A DNA stretch of 64,000 bases from Lysobacter daejeonensis GH1-9 (GTDB lineage Bacteria; Pseudomonadota; Gammaproteobacteria; Xanthomonadales; Xanthomonadaceae), in NCBI RefSeq assembly GCF_000768355.1, contig NZ_AVPU01000004.1, forward strand, positions 1 to 64,000, read 5' to 3'. A program made the position numbers and the translations under genes. Each line of letters opens with the position of its first letter. Positions within the stretch are counted from its first letter, which is position 1. Below the pieces are notes generated by a model. The model was not told the DNA's origin. It saw only the letters and a program-made list of their open reading frames with translations, and did no database searches. Below, in pieces: positions 1 through 7,844 of this stretch.

Positions 1-1
1 C

Positions 2-610
2 GTCCGTGATTTCGGGGTAGAACCCCACTACTTTTCCAGTCCATGGAATGAGTGCTATGACATGATTGAATTTTGTGTGTCATATGCGCCCGAGAACATG
101 AGCAAAGCTCTGGTGCGCATGAGCAATCGAGTTCTCGAGGAGCATATTTCTGGTTACCGCCTAATCAACGGCCAGATCGCTCCAATAACATCTGAAGACG
201 AGATCTCTAGCATCGAGTCTGCTATTGGAAATAGCGCTCTCAATGCCGGCGCTCGTGCCCACTTTAGGTCTGCGCTCGAAAAGCTCTCGGATCGGGCAGC
301 TCCGGATCATAGAAACTCAATTAAAGAATCGATCAGTGCCGTCGAGGCGGTCTGCCAACAAATCACTGGCGCCCCATCCGCCACCTTGGGGCAGGCGCTG
401 AAACCTCTAGAAGATAAAGGCCTGATACATCCCGCGCTCAAGTCAGCACTTTCAAAGCTTTATGGATATACGTCTGACTCCGGCGGCATCAGGCACGCAA
501 TGCTTGAAGAAACGTCAATCACTTTTGTAGATTCTAAGTTCATGCTCGTGGCCTGTACTGCCTTCGTCAATTACTTGATTGACAAGTCCAGGCTTGCGGC
601 TGCCAGCTAA
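2..610 (+). CDS. AbiJ-NTD4-type protein, 5' end outside window
   Basis: The reading frame is open from base 2 with no stop and no good start, so the first in-frame ATG at 62 is probably internal and the gene begins upstream of the window. The visible ~200 residues read like the C-terminal half of AbiJ N-terminal-domain-4 proteins: a WNECYDMIEF helix, then SGYRL, PITSEDEI, LSDRAAPDHRNSIKESISAV, LGQALKPL, LYGYTSDSGGIRHA and FMLVACTAFVNYL. These blocks come from memory of the family and were not searched. Such proteins are linked to abortive infection, but this one's activity is unknown. The gene is visibly richer in A and T than the window as a whole, which suits acquired DNA. A HEPN gene follows 61 bp downstream on the same strand. 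Confidence 0.72.
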   Translation, partial: VRDFGVEPHYFSSPWNECYDMIEFCVSYAPENMSKALVRMSNRVLEEHISGYRLINGQIAPITSEDEISSIESAIGNSALNAGARAHFRSALEKLSDRAAPDHRNSIKESISAVEAVCQQITGAPSATLGQALKPLEDKGLIHPALKSALSKLYGYTSDSGGIRHAMLEETSITFVDSKFMLVACTAFVNYLIDKSRLAAAS

Positions 611-671
611 CAACTCCTTCAAGCCGAGGCCGCTTCGCGGATCGGGTTAATTCAGGCGTCGAAACTGAGCT

Positions 672-1220
672 ATGACATCACAGGCATTCCAAGCGTTCGA
701 GTTCGCCATTCAGGACGCCAACGACCTACTCAGTCACTTCGACTCCCTCAACCAGCAGCCTCCACCACCTAGCGCAGAGGTCCTTAAGCGCGCCAGCTTG
801 GTAATGGCATTGGCCGCCCTTGAGACCTACATCGAGGATCGAATTGTTGAGGCGGCGGGAGCGGTTTCTGGTGGGACGGGCAATGGCGGCCGCCTAGCGG
901 AGTTCTACATCTCGTCCTTGCAGAACGATCTTAAGTACTTCCACACCCCAAGTACTGACCGCGTCCGCGCCATCTTCGAGAAGTTCCTGGAGATTGATGT
1001 AACCGAGGGTTGGGTCTGGAACAACTACGATCCTGCCAGAGCGCGTGCTGAGCTGAATCGTCTTGCCAAGAAGCGAGGAGATATCGCCCATCGTTCGTTG
1101 CGGCCACGGGCTGGTCAACCTGACGCCCACGCAGTAACTCGCGAGGATCTTCGCAAGCACATTCGGTTCATCTGTGATCTGGTTGCCGCAACAGACAAGT
1201 ATGTGGCGGCAAAGCTCTAG
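672..1220 (+). CDS. HEPN-domain protein (RiboL-PSP-HEPN / MAE_28990-like)
   Basis: This 182-residue all-helical protein carries the HEPN signature R-x4-H at Arg135-Gly-Asp-Ile-Ala-His140, followed by a basic stretch and a final helix. The central part (ALAALETYIEDR, then a FEKFLEID...W segment) matches the layout of RiboL-PSP/MAE_28990-type HEPN proteins. Many HEPN proteins are metal-independent RNases in toxin-antitoxin, Abi or CRISPR-linked systems; RNase activity here is inferred from the motif only. The ATG at 672 is the only reasonable start, with weak Shine-Dalgarno support. It lies just after the AbiJ-like gene on the same strand and may be cotranscribed. No obvious antitoxin partner is visible inside the window. 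Confidence 0.7.
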   Translation: MTSQAFQAFEFAIQDANDLLSHFDSLNQQPPPPSAEVLKRASLVMALAALETYIEDRIVEAAGAVSGGTGNGGRLAEFYISSLQNDLKYFHTPSTDRVRAIFEKFLEIDVTEGWVWNNYDPARARAELNRLAKKRGDIAHRSLRPRAGQPDAHAVTREDLRKHIRFICDLVAATDKYVAAKL

Positions 1221-1374
1221 CGCTTGACTTAGATTGCGCCCGTATCCATCGGTCGAGACGCTGCCATCCCCGCGACGCGGTCATGGTGAACCCCGTGACC
1301 GACCCTGGACTTGGCGAAGCCGCGTCAGTTGTTCGGTGGCGAGATTCACGATTGGAGGAGTCCCAGACCCCATC

Positions 1375-1637
1375 GAGGCAGTGGCCGACCAGGTACGAGG
1401 CAGTGGGGAACTGGGTCCGAGGCAGTGGCCAACCGGGTCGAGGCAGTCCCCGACCGGGTGCCAGGCAGTCTTGGACTGGGTGCGAGGCAGTCGCCGACCG
1501 GGTATGAGGCAGTCGCCGACCGGGTATGAGGCAGTCGCCGACTGGGTGCAAGGCAGTCCCCGACTGGGTGCAACGCAGTCCCCAACCGGTTACGACTCAG
1601 TCGCCGACTGGGTACGACCCAGTCACCGACCCCATCC
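1375..1637. repeat. 12-copy tandem repeat with a 22-bp unit
   Basis: Twelve head-to-tail copies of a unit close to GAGGCAGTCGCCGACYGGGT plus two variable bases occupy this stretch. Units start at 1375, 1397, 1419 (21 bp long), 1440, 1462, 1484, 1506, 1528, 1550, 1572, 1594 and 1616. Copies 6 and 7 are identical; outer copies diverge. Many units contain the small dyad CAGTC-GCC-GACTG. Because 22 is not a multiple of 3, all three forward frames stay open and show a 22-residue periodic peptide, which explains several spurious ORFs. Nothing recognisable is seen at 1221-1374 or 1638-1684. I read the array as non-coding. Confidence 0.9.
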
Positions 1638-1684
1638 CCCCCAACCGCCTATGCTGTCCGTCCACTGCGCCGATCGGGTTCGCC

Positions 1685-2080
1685 ATGCACACGCTGCTGC
1701 AAGCCGAGATTCCCGCGTTCCTGGTTGAGCTCGAGGACGCCTTCAACCAGGCCATGGTCCCCAATGACGTCGAGTAGATCGCCCGCTGCGTCACCGACGA
1801 CTGGATCCTGGTGACGCCCGAGGCCGGTCCCATCCCGGGCGCCCGCGTCCTGGGCGTCATCGGCTCGGGCATGCTGACCCACGCCACCATGACCAAGGTG
1901 GCCACGCATGCGTGCGTGATCGGCGACGTGGCGTGGATCACCGGTCGCGGCCAGAACACCGGCACCTTCAAGGGCCAGCCCATGGCGGCCGACGAATACA
2001 TCACCGACATCTACCGCCGGGTGGATGGGCAGTGGCGCTGCATGCTGACCCACCTGACGCCGGCGCACGACGGGCGTTAG
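1685..2080 (+). pseudogene. NTF2/SnoaL-like (DUF4440-type) protein with in-frame amber codon
   Basis: One continuous frame from ATG 1685 to the stop at 2078-2080 would give a ~131-residue NTF2-like protein, but a TAG at 1775-1777 breaks it after residue 30. Both halves are in the same frame and read as a single cone-fold protein: an N-terminal helix (FLVELEDAFNQAMVPNDVE), then IARCVTDDWILVTPEAGP, and at the end WITGRGQNTG, ITDIYRRVDGQWRCMLTHLTP. The TAG is one change from GAG, CAG or AAG. A downstream start at ATG 1811 would lack the first helix. It may be a true pseudogene, a sequencing error or a suppressed stop. A TATGCT hexamer at 1650-1655 could be its -10 box. Confidence 0.75.
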
Positions 2081-2153
2081 GCTGTGGCGCACCCGCCGCC
2101 GCGTCGCGGGGTGGAGGGGGATCTGACCTTGGACCGCTCTGGAGAACGTAAGG

Positions 2154-2609
2154 ATGCTTTCCGCACTCATTGGCCTTGCCCTGCTCGCAGGTGACGGCGC
2201 GGTACCGCCGCCGCCACCGCCGCCCGAGCCCCCGAGTCGCCCGTGGGAGGCCAAGTGGAGCGCGATCGAGCAGGAGGCCTGCACGCCCAAGCCGCCGCAG
2301 CAGCACATCGCCTACCCGGAGCACCTGATCGGCGCCAACGTGTCCGGCACCGCCGTGCTGATCCTGGTGCTGAACCCGTGCGGTGAGGTCCGCGACGCGA
2401 TCTTCGAGCGCAGTTCGCGCAACCGGGACATCGACCGGGCGGCCCGGGACAGCGCCCTTACCTGGGTCATCGACCCCAACGTGGCCCAGCTGCCGCCGGG
2501 GCGCGGCGGGCGGGTCCGCGTGCCGGTGGTGCTCACGCCGTCCGCGCCCGAACCCGAGCTGCCGGCATGGTTGCGATGCGCCACGTCGGAGGGCCCATGC
2601 GCCAACTGA
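2154..2609 (+). CDS. TonB C-terminal-domain-like periplasmic protein
   Basis: This 151-residue protein has a short hydrophobic N-terminus, a proline-rich stretch at about residues 17-27, and a region near residues 55-125 (GANVSGTAVLILVLNPCGEV, IDRAARDSALTWVI, RVRVPVVLT) resembling the TonB C-terminal fold. TonB-C domains normally contact TonB-dependent receptors. This one lacks a convincing long membrane anchor and a long Pro-Lys spacer, so it is probably a small periplasmic relative rather than a full energy transducer. A GGAGAACGTAAGG stretch precedes ATG 2154. The next gene starts inside its 3' end, so the two are probably translationally coupled. Confidence 0.6.
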   Translation: MLSALIGLALLAGDGAVPPPPPPPEPPSRPWEAKWSAIEQEACTPKPPQQHIAYPEHLIGANVSGTAVLILVLNPCGEVRDAIFERSSRNRDIDRAARDSALTWVIDPNVAQLPPGRGGRVRVPVVLTPSAPEPELPAWLRCATSEGPCAN

Positions 2610-3331
2610 CCTTGTGCTTCGCGCTGTGGTTGCCGGCGGCGTCCTGTTGGGCCGACAAGATTGAGGGAGTGGCGAGCCACATGCTGCGTGGCCCGGCGGA
2701 CGCCTACATCGGCGAGCAGTACCGTGCCGAGGTCACGCGTTCCATGCTCGCTGCGCAGAAGGGTGACACCCGCGCTGCATGGGCGGCGTTGCAGGCGCCG
2801 CTGGCATTCTGTGACCAGCAGAAGAACACTGATCAGTTGCGCGTGTACAGCGTCAACAACGACGCCGAGGCCAAGGAGTACCGCGACGCCGAGCCGGGCG
2901 TGACCACCATCTTTGTCGACCAGGCGTGCCCGGCGGCGTACAAGGCCGCCGCGTTCCTCGCGGTGGGCGCCAACGATGCGGACGCCGCCTTTGCTTACCT
3001 GGACCGCGCGCAGGCGCTCTCGCCGCACTGGGCCGAGCCGCTGGCCGAGCGCGCCTACCTGGTCGGCAAGCTGGGCGATCGTGCCAAGTCGCTGCTGATC
3101 TACCAGGAGGCCATGGCGCTGGCGGAGAAGTACCCCAGCTCCGCGTACCTCAAGCCGCTGATCCTGCGCGGCATCGGCTTTGCGCTGATCGAACTGGATC
3201 GCCTGGACGAAGCGGAGCAGGCCTTCAACGACTCGTTGAAGCTGGAGCCCGGCAACGACTTGGCGAATAACGAGCTGCGGTATATCGAGCAGCTGCGGTG
3301 GGCCAAGGCGAAGTCGTCGACGTCGAAGTGA
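2597..3331 (+). CDS. exported tetratricopeptide-repeat protein
   Basis: The frame is open from 2567, but I start at ATG 2597: it has GGAGGG just upstream and begins a clean signal peptide (MRQLTLCFALWLPAASCWA). The 244-residue product has TPR-like helical pairs in its second half, with AAFLAVGANDADAAFAYLDR, AQALSPHWAEPLAERAYLVG and FALIELDRLDEAEQAFNDSL, and the last repeat reads LKLEPGNDLANNELRYI. TPRs mediate protein contacts; the partner is unknown. The start overlaps the previous gene by 13 bp. No specific orthologue is recognised. Confidence 0.7.
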   Translation: MRQLTLCFALWLPAASCWADKIEGVASHMLRGPADAYIGEQYRAEVTRSMLAAQKGDTRAAWAALQAPLAFCDQQKNTDQLRVYSVNNDAEAKEYRDAEPGVTTIFVDQACPAAYKAAAFLAVGANDADAAFAYLDRAQALSPHWAEPLAERAYLVGKLGDRAKSLLIYQEAMALAEKYPSSAYLKPLILRGIGFALIELDRLDEAEQAFNDSLKLEPGNDLANNELRYIEQLRWAKAKSSTSK

Positions 3332-3411
3332 GCTTGGTACTTGGGGCGTGCGACTTTCGGTCCGGCGCCGTTCTCTTGATGTCTGTTCCCTGGGGGAGGT
3401 GTTGATTGGCC

Positions 3412-3954
3412 ATGATGCGTTTTCGCGCAGTACTGCTTGCGCTGTTATTGACGCCCTTGGTGGCGTTTGCCCAGGACGGTTGGAGAAACATGGACGGCAA
3501 GCCGATCGCGGAAAGCGAGTCGGTCAAGTCGATTGAGGGATTCAGCGCCATGCTTCTCGTCACCCCAGACCAGGACTGGATGGAGAAATGGGAGACGCCG
3601 CGCGAGCACACGCCGCACTTTTCCGAAGCCAAGGAAGTCGGCCCCGGCGGGGAGCTCTTCATCCTCACGTTCCTGGGCAATCCGCAGGTCGACCCCGCGT
3701 CCGGCATGACCGATGTTGCCTGCGACTTCATCGTGCAGCGGCCGGACGGGTCCTACTCGATCCGTGAGCTGGACATGCCTTGCTTCAAGGCGGAGCTGAA
3801 AGGCGATCCGAAGGGCGTTTTCCTGACCACGGCGTGGTTGAAGTTCATTGCCGAGCCCGCAGACCCGCGCGGTACCTGGGTCGTGATGGTCACGGTCAAG
3901 GACCGGCTGCGTGCCGTCGAGGTGCCGCTGCGGACTTCGTTTGTCGTGCGGTAG
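3412..3954 (+). CDS. small secreted protein of unknown function
   Basis: About 180 residues begin with a typical signal peptide (RFRAVLLALLLTPLVAFAQ), so it is exported to the periplasm or beyond. The mature part contains MDGKPIAESESVKSIEGFSA and a C-terminal half rich in beta-strand patterns ending in VPLRTSFVVR. I recognise no domain. The start is uncertain: TTG 3406, ATG 3412 and ATG 3415 are in frame, and a GGGGGAGG Shine-Dalgarno at 3392-3399 is best spaced for the TTG. It is one of several orphan exported proteins in this part of the window. Confidence 0.62.
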   Translation: MMRFRAVLLALLLTPLVAFAQDGWRNMDGKPIAESESVKSIEGFSAMLLVTPDQDWMEKWETPREHTPHFSEAKEVGPGGELFILTFLGNPQVDPASGMTDVACDFIVQRPDGSYSIRELDMPCFKAELKGDPKGVFLTTAWLKFIAEPADPRGTWVVMVTVKDRLRAVEVPLRTSFVVR

Positions 3955-3959
3955 GCGCG

Positions 3960-3982
3960 CCCTTTGCTATTGTCGCCGCTGC
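3960..3982 (+). repeat. 23-bp exact duplicate, copy 1, possible promoter
   Basis: These 23 bases (core CTTTGCTATTGTCGCCGCTG) occur again without change at 9500-9522. In both places they lie just after a stop codon and before a gene for an orphan exported protein. The TGCTAT or TATTGT hexamer followed by CGCCGC resembles other -10 regions in the window, so a shared promoter or operator is possible. Confidence 0.55.
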
Positions 3983-4013
3983 TGTTTTACCGGGTGCCTT
4001 GGATGGTGGCGTG

Positions 4014-4532
4014 ATGGCTGCGACAAAGAAAGGTGTAAGCGTGCGATGGCTAGCCGTGCTGCTGATGGTGTTTTCCGTGTTCCCAGTATTGGCCGCCACG
4101 CCCTACCAGACGCAGGGCATCGTGCTGCTGCAACCGGATTTCGTGCTGCAGGAACGCGTTCCTTCCATCGATTCATTGAGTGGCTACATCAAGGCGGTGC
4201 AGGCGGCGGCGGAAGCAACAATGGCCCGTGAGGCGCCGAGCCCGACCAGCGGTTTCGTGGTGCTCGCCGTGCGTCCCGGTAGACGCTCGATGGCGTGGCT
4301 GGACTTCCAGCCGGCGCTTCCCGATGCCGTCGCGGCGCGGCTGACCCAAGCCATCCAGGCAGTGCCACCGTTTGAGGCACGCGACGGCGTGGTGGTGTTT
4401 GCGCTGAATGCGACGCTGTGGGATGCGCCTTCCGCGCACGGTTTTCCCAATCCCTCCGCATGGCGCAAGGCCTTGGAGGGGCGTAGCGAGCCAATGGAGA
4501 TCGGTGATCTCGTTAATGAGGTTTGGCCCTGA
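4014..4532 (+). CDS. small exported protein of unknown function
   Basis: ATG 4014 gives 172 residues; GTG 4011 and a GTG at 4041 are alternatives, the latter with AAAGG upstream. The N-terminus (VRWLAVLLMVFSVFPVLAA) is a signal peptide. The mature part contains QGIVLLQPDFVLQERVPSID, GFVVLAVRPGRRSMAWLDF and a C-terminal helix, a pattern also seen in small secreted Xanthomonadaceae proteins whose role is unknown. No catalytic motif is visible. The duplicated 23-bp element at 3960-3982 lies 31 bp upstream and may carry its promoter. Confidence 0.6.
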   Translation: MAATKKGVSVRWLAVLLMVFSVFPVLAATPYQTQGIVLLQPDFVLQERVPSIDSLSGYIKAVQAAAEATMAREAPSPTSGFVVLAVRPGRRSMAWLDFQPALPDAVAARLTQAIQAVPPFEARDGVVVFALNATLWDAPSAHGFPNPSAWRKALEGRSEPMEIGDLVNEVWP

Positions 4533-4555
4533 GGCCCATCGGCCCTGTCACGGTT

Positions 4556-4625
4556 ACCGACCCCTGGCAATGGCCTCACCGACCCCTCGCCCACGGTCAG
4601 GGGCCCCCATCCCCACCAACGGCCT
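4556..4625. repeat. degenerate intergenic copy of the 22-bp repeat family
   Basis: ACCGACCCCT occurs at 4556 and again exactly 22 bp later at 4578, matching the period of the array at 1375-1637. Bases 4605-4625 match 1630-1650 (the right edge of that array) at 19 of 21 positions. The intergenic stretch 4533-4732 shows nothing else. Confidence 0.5.
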
Positions 4626-4732
4626 CGGCAGGCTCCATCACCCATATGGGCGAGTCGGCCGGCCCGATGTGCGGGTAATGTCACCCGGATCAGGGGCAAC
4701 GCCCCAAGGGCTTTGCCAGCCAGGAGAGGGTC

Positions 4733-5194
4733 ATGCACAAGCACCCCTATGTTGTAGCCTTCCTCGGCATGCTGCTGGGCAGCGCGGCCGTCCTCGCGCA
4801 ATCGCCTCCAGTTGAGCAGGCCTTGGCGCGCACCCACCAGGATGCAGGTCTCACATGGGCGCCCTGTCCCGAGGGGTTCCCCATGGGTTGCGCGATTGCG
4901 GTGCTCCATGGTGACCCCGCCAAGGACAACGCGGACCTCCTGTTCCGGGTGCCTGCGGGCGCGCGGATTCCAGCCCACTGGCATACGTCGGCGGAACGGA
5001 TGGTGTTGCTCTCGGGCGAGATGGAAGTCGCGTACGAGGGGCAGCAGGCCACCACGCTCAAGCCGGGCACTTATGCGTACGGCCCTGCCAAGCGGACACA
5101 CAAGGCGCACTGCACGGGCGACGTGCCATGCGTGCTGTTCATTGCGTTCGAGTCGCCGGTGGACGCGGTGCTTGTGGACGGCGCGGCAAAGTAG
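4733..5194 (+). CDS. periplasmic cupin-domain protein
   Basis: The 153-residue product starts with a signal peptide (YVVAFLGMLLGSAAVLAQ) and holds one cupin barrel. Motif 1 is seen as PAGARIPAHWHTSAERMVLLSG, with His, His and Glu as likely metal ligands; motif 2 lies around LKPGTYAYGPAKRTHKAHC, which supplies a further His. The fold is close to ChrR-like or DUF4437-like cupins that act as sensors or small dioxygenase-like proteins. Which metal and substrate it uses cannot be told. GGAGAGGGTC precedes the ATG. It converges on the tyrosinase-like gene with only 16 bp between stops. Confidence 0.75.
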   Translation: MHKHPYVVAFLGMLLGSAAVLAQSPPVEQALARTHQDAGLTWAPCPEGFPMGCAIAVLHGDPAKDNADLLFRVPAGARIPAHWHTSAERMVLLSGEMEVAYEGQQATTLKPGTYAYGPAKRTHKAHCTGDVPCVLFIAFESPVDAVLVDGAAK

Positions 5195-5210
5195 TTCCCA
5201 CGATTCAAGT

Positions 5211-7844
5211 TCAGCGGAGGATCGGTGGCTGCTCCTTCTCGTCGCGGTGATGGCACATGCGCTTTGCGCAACGTCGCAACTGATCCACGTCGATGCCGAT
5301 GCGCTTTGCAAATTCGGCAAACCGGCCCGTAAGCACGCGTTCGCTGAGCAGGCAGCACAGGAAGTCCTTCACGCCATCACCGTCCCGGCCTGGACCGCCG
5401 TCGCCCGGTCGCGGATCGCCCGGCTGTGGGACGCGGCCGATCACCGCGGAGAGCAGTTGCTCGCGCGTGAATCGTGCCCCGCGTGAGGCATGGCCCTCGG
5501 CGACCAGATGGAAGCGGTGCGCGCCGTTCTGCGTGGCCACCACCGCCGCCTCGAACAACCCGACGTCGGTCTCATGCAGCGCTACCACGGTGGTCGACTG
5601 GTCCGGGAGCGTCACGGTCGCGTTGATGGTGGGGTGGGTGGCAAGCGGCCGCCCATACTCCGTAAGCCGTGCGCGCAGGTACAGCGTGGAACCGGGCGCA
5701 CTGCCGGTCTGGCTTAGCCTCGCGCGCATGTTGAGGTTGGAACGCGCATGGAACAACGCATGGAACGGCAGGCGCGGGGCCTGGCCCGGGGCCGAGATGG
5801 CGCCGGGCATGTGCGTCAGTTTGGCGGCGTCGCCCCGGCCCATCAGCGCCAGCAGCAGTTGCCATTCGCCCTCCCAATGTTCCTTGCCGTCCACCAGGAC
5901 CGGAAGCGTCACGCGCAGGCTGCGCGAGGCGGAGCCGGGCCGATAGGTATCTGGCGGGAGCTGGGGTACGCCGACAATGGTTCCGTCCGGGGCCTGCAAG
6001 GCAATGGCAAGGAACTGCGGCGCCCGGGTCAAGGCGACGGCATCGAAGGCGATGTCGGAGCGGGTGATCGAGAAGGGCACGCGCGCAATCTCGCCGAAGC
6101 CCACCGAGCCTTCCGGGTCGCGGACGATGTCGCGATTGAGGACGCCGGCGAGGATCTGGATGAAGAATTTCTCCAGCAGGAACTCATCGTCCTGTGCCAG
6201 GGCGCCGGTGACCAGCATGAACCCGCCGGAGTCGTCGGCGATGGCGCGGAGGATGTCGTTCTGGACATTGGCCGCGTCGGCAACGCCCACGGCATAGACC
6301 CGGTCGGTGATCAGGTCCTGGACGTCGGCGATCCGCGGCGTGCGATCCTCGATGCCGTCGGTGAAAACGACGATCGCATTGGTGTCGAAATCGCCTGCGA
6401 TCGGCGAGGCCCCGATGAGACTTGTCGCCTGCTGGATGCCGGCGCCGATGCAGGTGTGGGGATACGCGTCGGGCGGGCCGTGCTGGCTGATCTTCAGCCG
6501 CACATCGTTGCGCACGCCCGAGGTGAGCGCGCCGGCGACCTCCAGGTCACGGACGGTCTGGGCGGCATCGGAAAAGGCGACCATCGCCACGCCATTGTCG
6601 TCATAGAGCTGGTCGACGAAGGTGGTGGCGGCGTACTGCAGTACCTCCAGGCGCATGCGGTTGTTGCCGGCATTGGCGAGCATGCTGCCTGACTCGTCCA
6701 GCACCAGGGTCACCGAGGCCCGCGGCCGACGGACGGAGTTGGCGACGATGGGGACATCGTCGTCGCGCCAGACCTCGTCGCCAAACGCGTTGTGGGCGAC
6801 CACACTCATCGTGCCCTGATCGAGCGTCCCGGGCGCCTGGCCGGTGTATTGCACCCAGACCCTGAACTGGTCCGTCGGGAAAGCGCTGCCGGGGAACGAG
6901 TAGGGGCCGGGGTCTGCCAGGGTGAAGGGCCCCGAGGTGATGGCGGCCTGGAACATCAGGTTGCCGCAGCCCGTGATCCGGAACAGCGCCGCACGGTGGG
7001 TCGTATCACCCTCGGGCACGTCGTTGAAGATGACCTGTGGCGTTTCGAGCGCAATGGTGAGCGGATCGCCCGACACGAATCCCGCCATGCCCTGTGCCTG
7101 GGCACCGGCCAGCAACAGGTCGTCGGGGTGGTACACATAGCCAAGCGCAGTGTGGCTGAGCATCGACGCGGGCGTCGCGCCGCCATGCATCGGTGAGTTC
7201 AGGTCAACGAAGGCATCGCTGTCCTCGTTGCACGTGCTGGAGGCCCCTGAGTACTGCTCGAAGGCCGGCGCCGGATGATTGAGCTGCCAGATGGCCCACA
7301 GGCGGTCGACATTGCAGTGGTGGAGGTAGAACAGCGGGTCGTCCGGCGAACGCCCGCCCGCCATGGTTTCGCCGATCCAGTTGTGGCCGGGGAAGTGGGT
7401 GCCGCATTCGATTGCCCGGAACGCGGGGAAGCTGTTGGCGTTGAGCTCGGCCAGCACGTTGGCAAGGCTGGGAAGGACGACGCCGTTGTCGTCGCTGCGG
7501 CGCACATAGTCCCAGTGGTCGAAACGGCCGCCGCTGTTGTTGCGCCCGCCGAAGAAGGATTTCCACGGCTCCACGTCCAGGTCGCGTGAGTCCGAACGGG
7601 TCCAGTCCCAGTACGGCAGGCTGACCCTGTCGTCGAAAAGCCGCAGCTCCGTCTCGAGCCGGAGCAGGAAATGGCGATGCCACGGGAGGAAAGCCGGTCC
7701 CCAGTGGATACCGTGGTTGAAGTGGTCGTCATGCTCCCCCGCGAAGTTGGAGATGACACCGCGGCTGAAGACGTCGTTGAACGCGTCCGCGAGCCGTTCG
7801 CGCTCGACCGGGGTCAGGTCGACGAAGTTCTTTCGGCAGCGCAT
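5211..7844 (-). CDS. tyrosinase fused to von Willebrand factor A domain
   Basis: I start at ATG 7844, preceded by AAGGAG, giving 877 residues with no signal peptide. Residues ~30-180 form a tyrosinase-type dicopper centre: CuA histidines among His38/41, His47 and His56 (IHWGPAFLPWHRHF), CuB at His150 and His154 (HFPGHNW) and His175/176 (DPLFYLHHCNVDRLW). A VWA domain follows with a MIDAS motif Asp383-x-Ser385-x-Ser387 and a later VVFTDG. The C-terminal third is beta-rich without a clear family, and a Gly/Pro/Asp linker precedes a cysteine-containing tail. Tyrosinases oxidise phenols to quinones; the VWA domain suggests adhesion or a metal-dependent protein partner. The frame runs further upstream, but that part overlaps the next gene. 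Confidence 0.85.
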   Translation of the reverse strand: MRCRKNFVDLTPVERERLADAFNDVFSRGVISNFAGEHDDHFNHGIHWGPAFLPWHRHFLLRLETELRLFDDRVSLPYWDWTRSDSRDLDVEPWKSFFGGRNNSGGRFDHWDYVRRSDDNGVVLPSLANVLAELNANSFPAFRAIECGTHFPGHNWIGETMAGGRSPDDPLFYLHHCNVDRLWAIWQLNHPAPAFEQYSGASSTCNEDSDAFVDLNSPMHGGATPASMLSHTALGYVYHPDDLLLAGAQAQGMAGFVSGDPLTIALETPQVIFNDVPEGDTTHRAALFRITGCGNLMFQAAITSGPFTLADPGPYSFPGSAFPTDQFRVWVQYTGQAPGTLDQGTMSVVAHNAFGDEVWRDDDVPIVANSVRRPRASVTLVLDESGSMLANAGNNRMRLEVLQYAATTFVDQLYDDNGVAMVAFSDAAQTVRDLEVAGALTSGVRNDVRLKISQHGPPDAYPHTCIGAGIQQATSLIGASPIAGDFDTNAIVVFTDGIEDRTPRIADVQDLITDRVYAVGVADAANVQNDILRAIADDSGGFMLVTGALAQDDEFLLEKFFIQILAGVLNRDIVRDPEGSVGFGEIARVPFSITRSDIAFDAVALTRAPQFLAIALQAPDGTIVGVPQLPPDTYRPGSASRSLRVTLPVLVDGKEHWEGEWQLLLALMGRGDAAKLTHMPGAISAPGQAPRLPFHALFHARSNLNMRARLSQTGSAPGSTLYLRARLTEYGRPLATHPTINATVTLPDQSTTVVALHETDVGLFEAAVVATQNGAHRFHLVAEGHASRGARFTREQLLSAVIGRVPQPGDPRPGDGGPGRDGDGVKDFLCCLLSERVLTGRFAEFAKRIGIDVDQLRRCAKRMCHHRDEKEQPPILR

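Noticed and set aside
1375-1637. CRISPR array
   Set aside because: The repeat units adjoin with no spacers of unique sequence, and no cas gene is in the window.
1234-1728. Several overlapping ORFs on both strands through the 22-bp repeats
   Set aside because: A 22-bp period keeps all frames open; the peptides are pure periodic repeats without conserved starts or ribosome sites.
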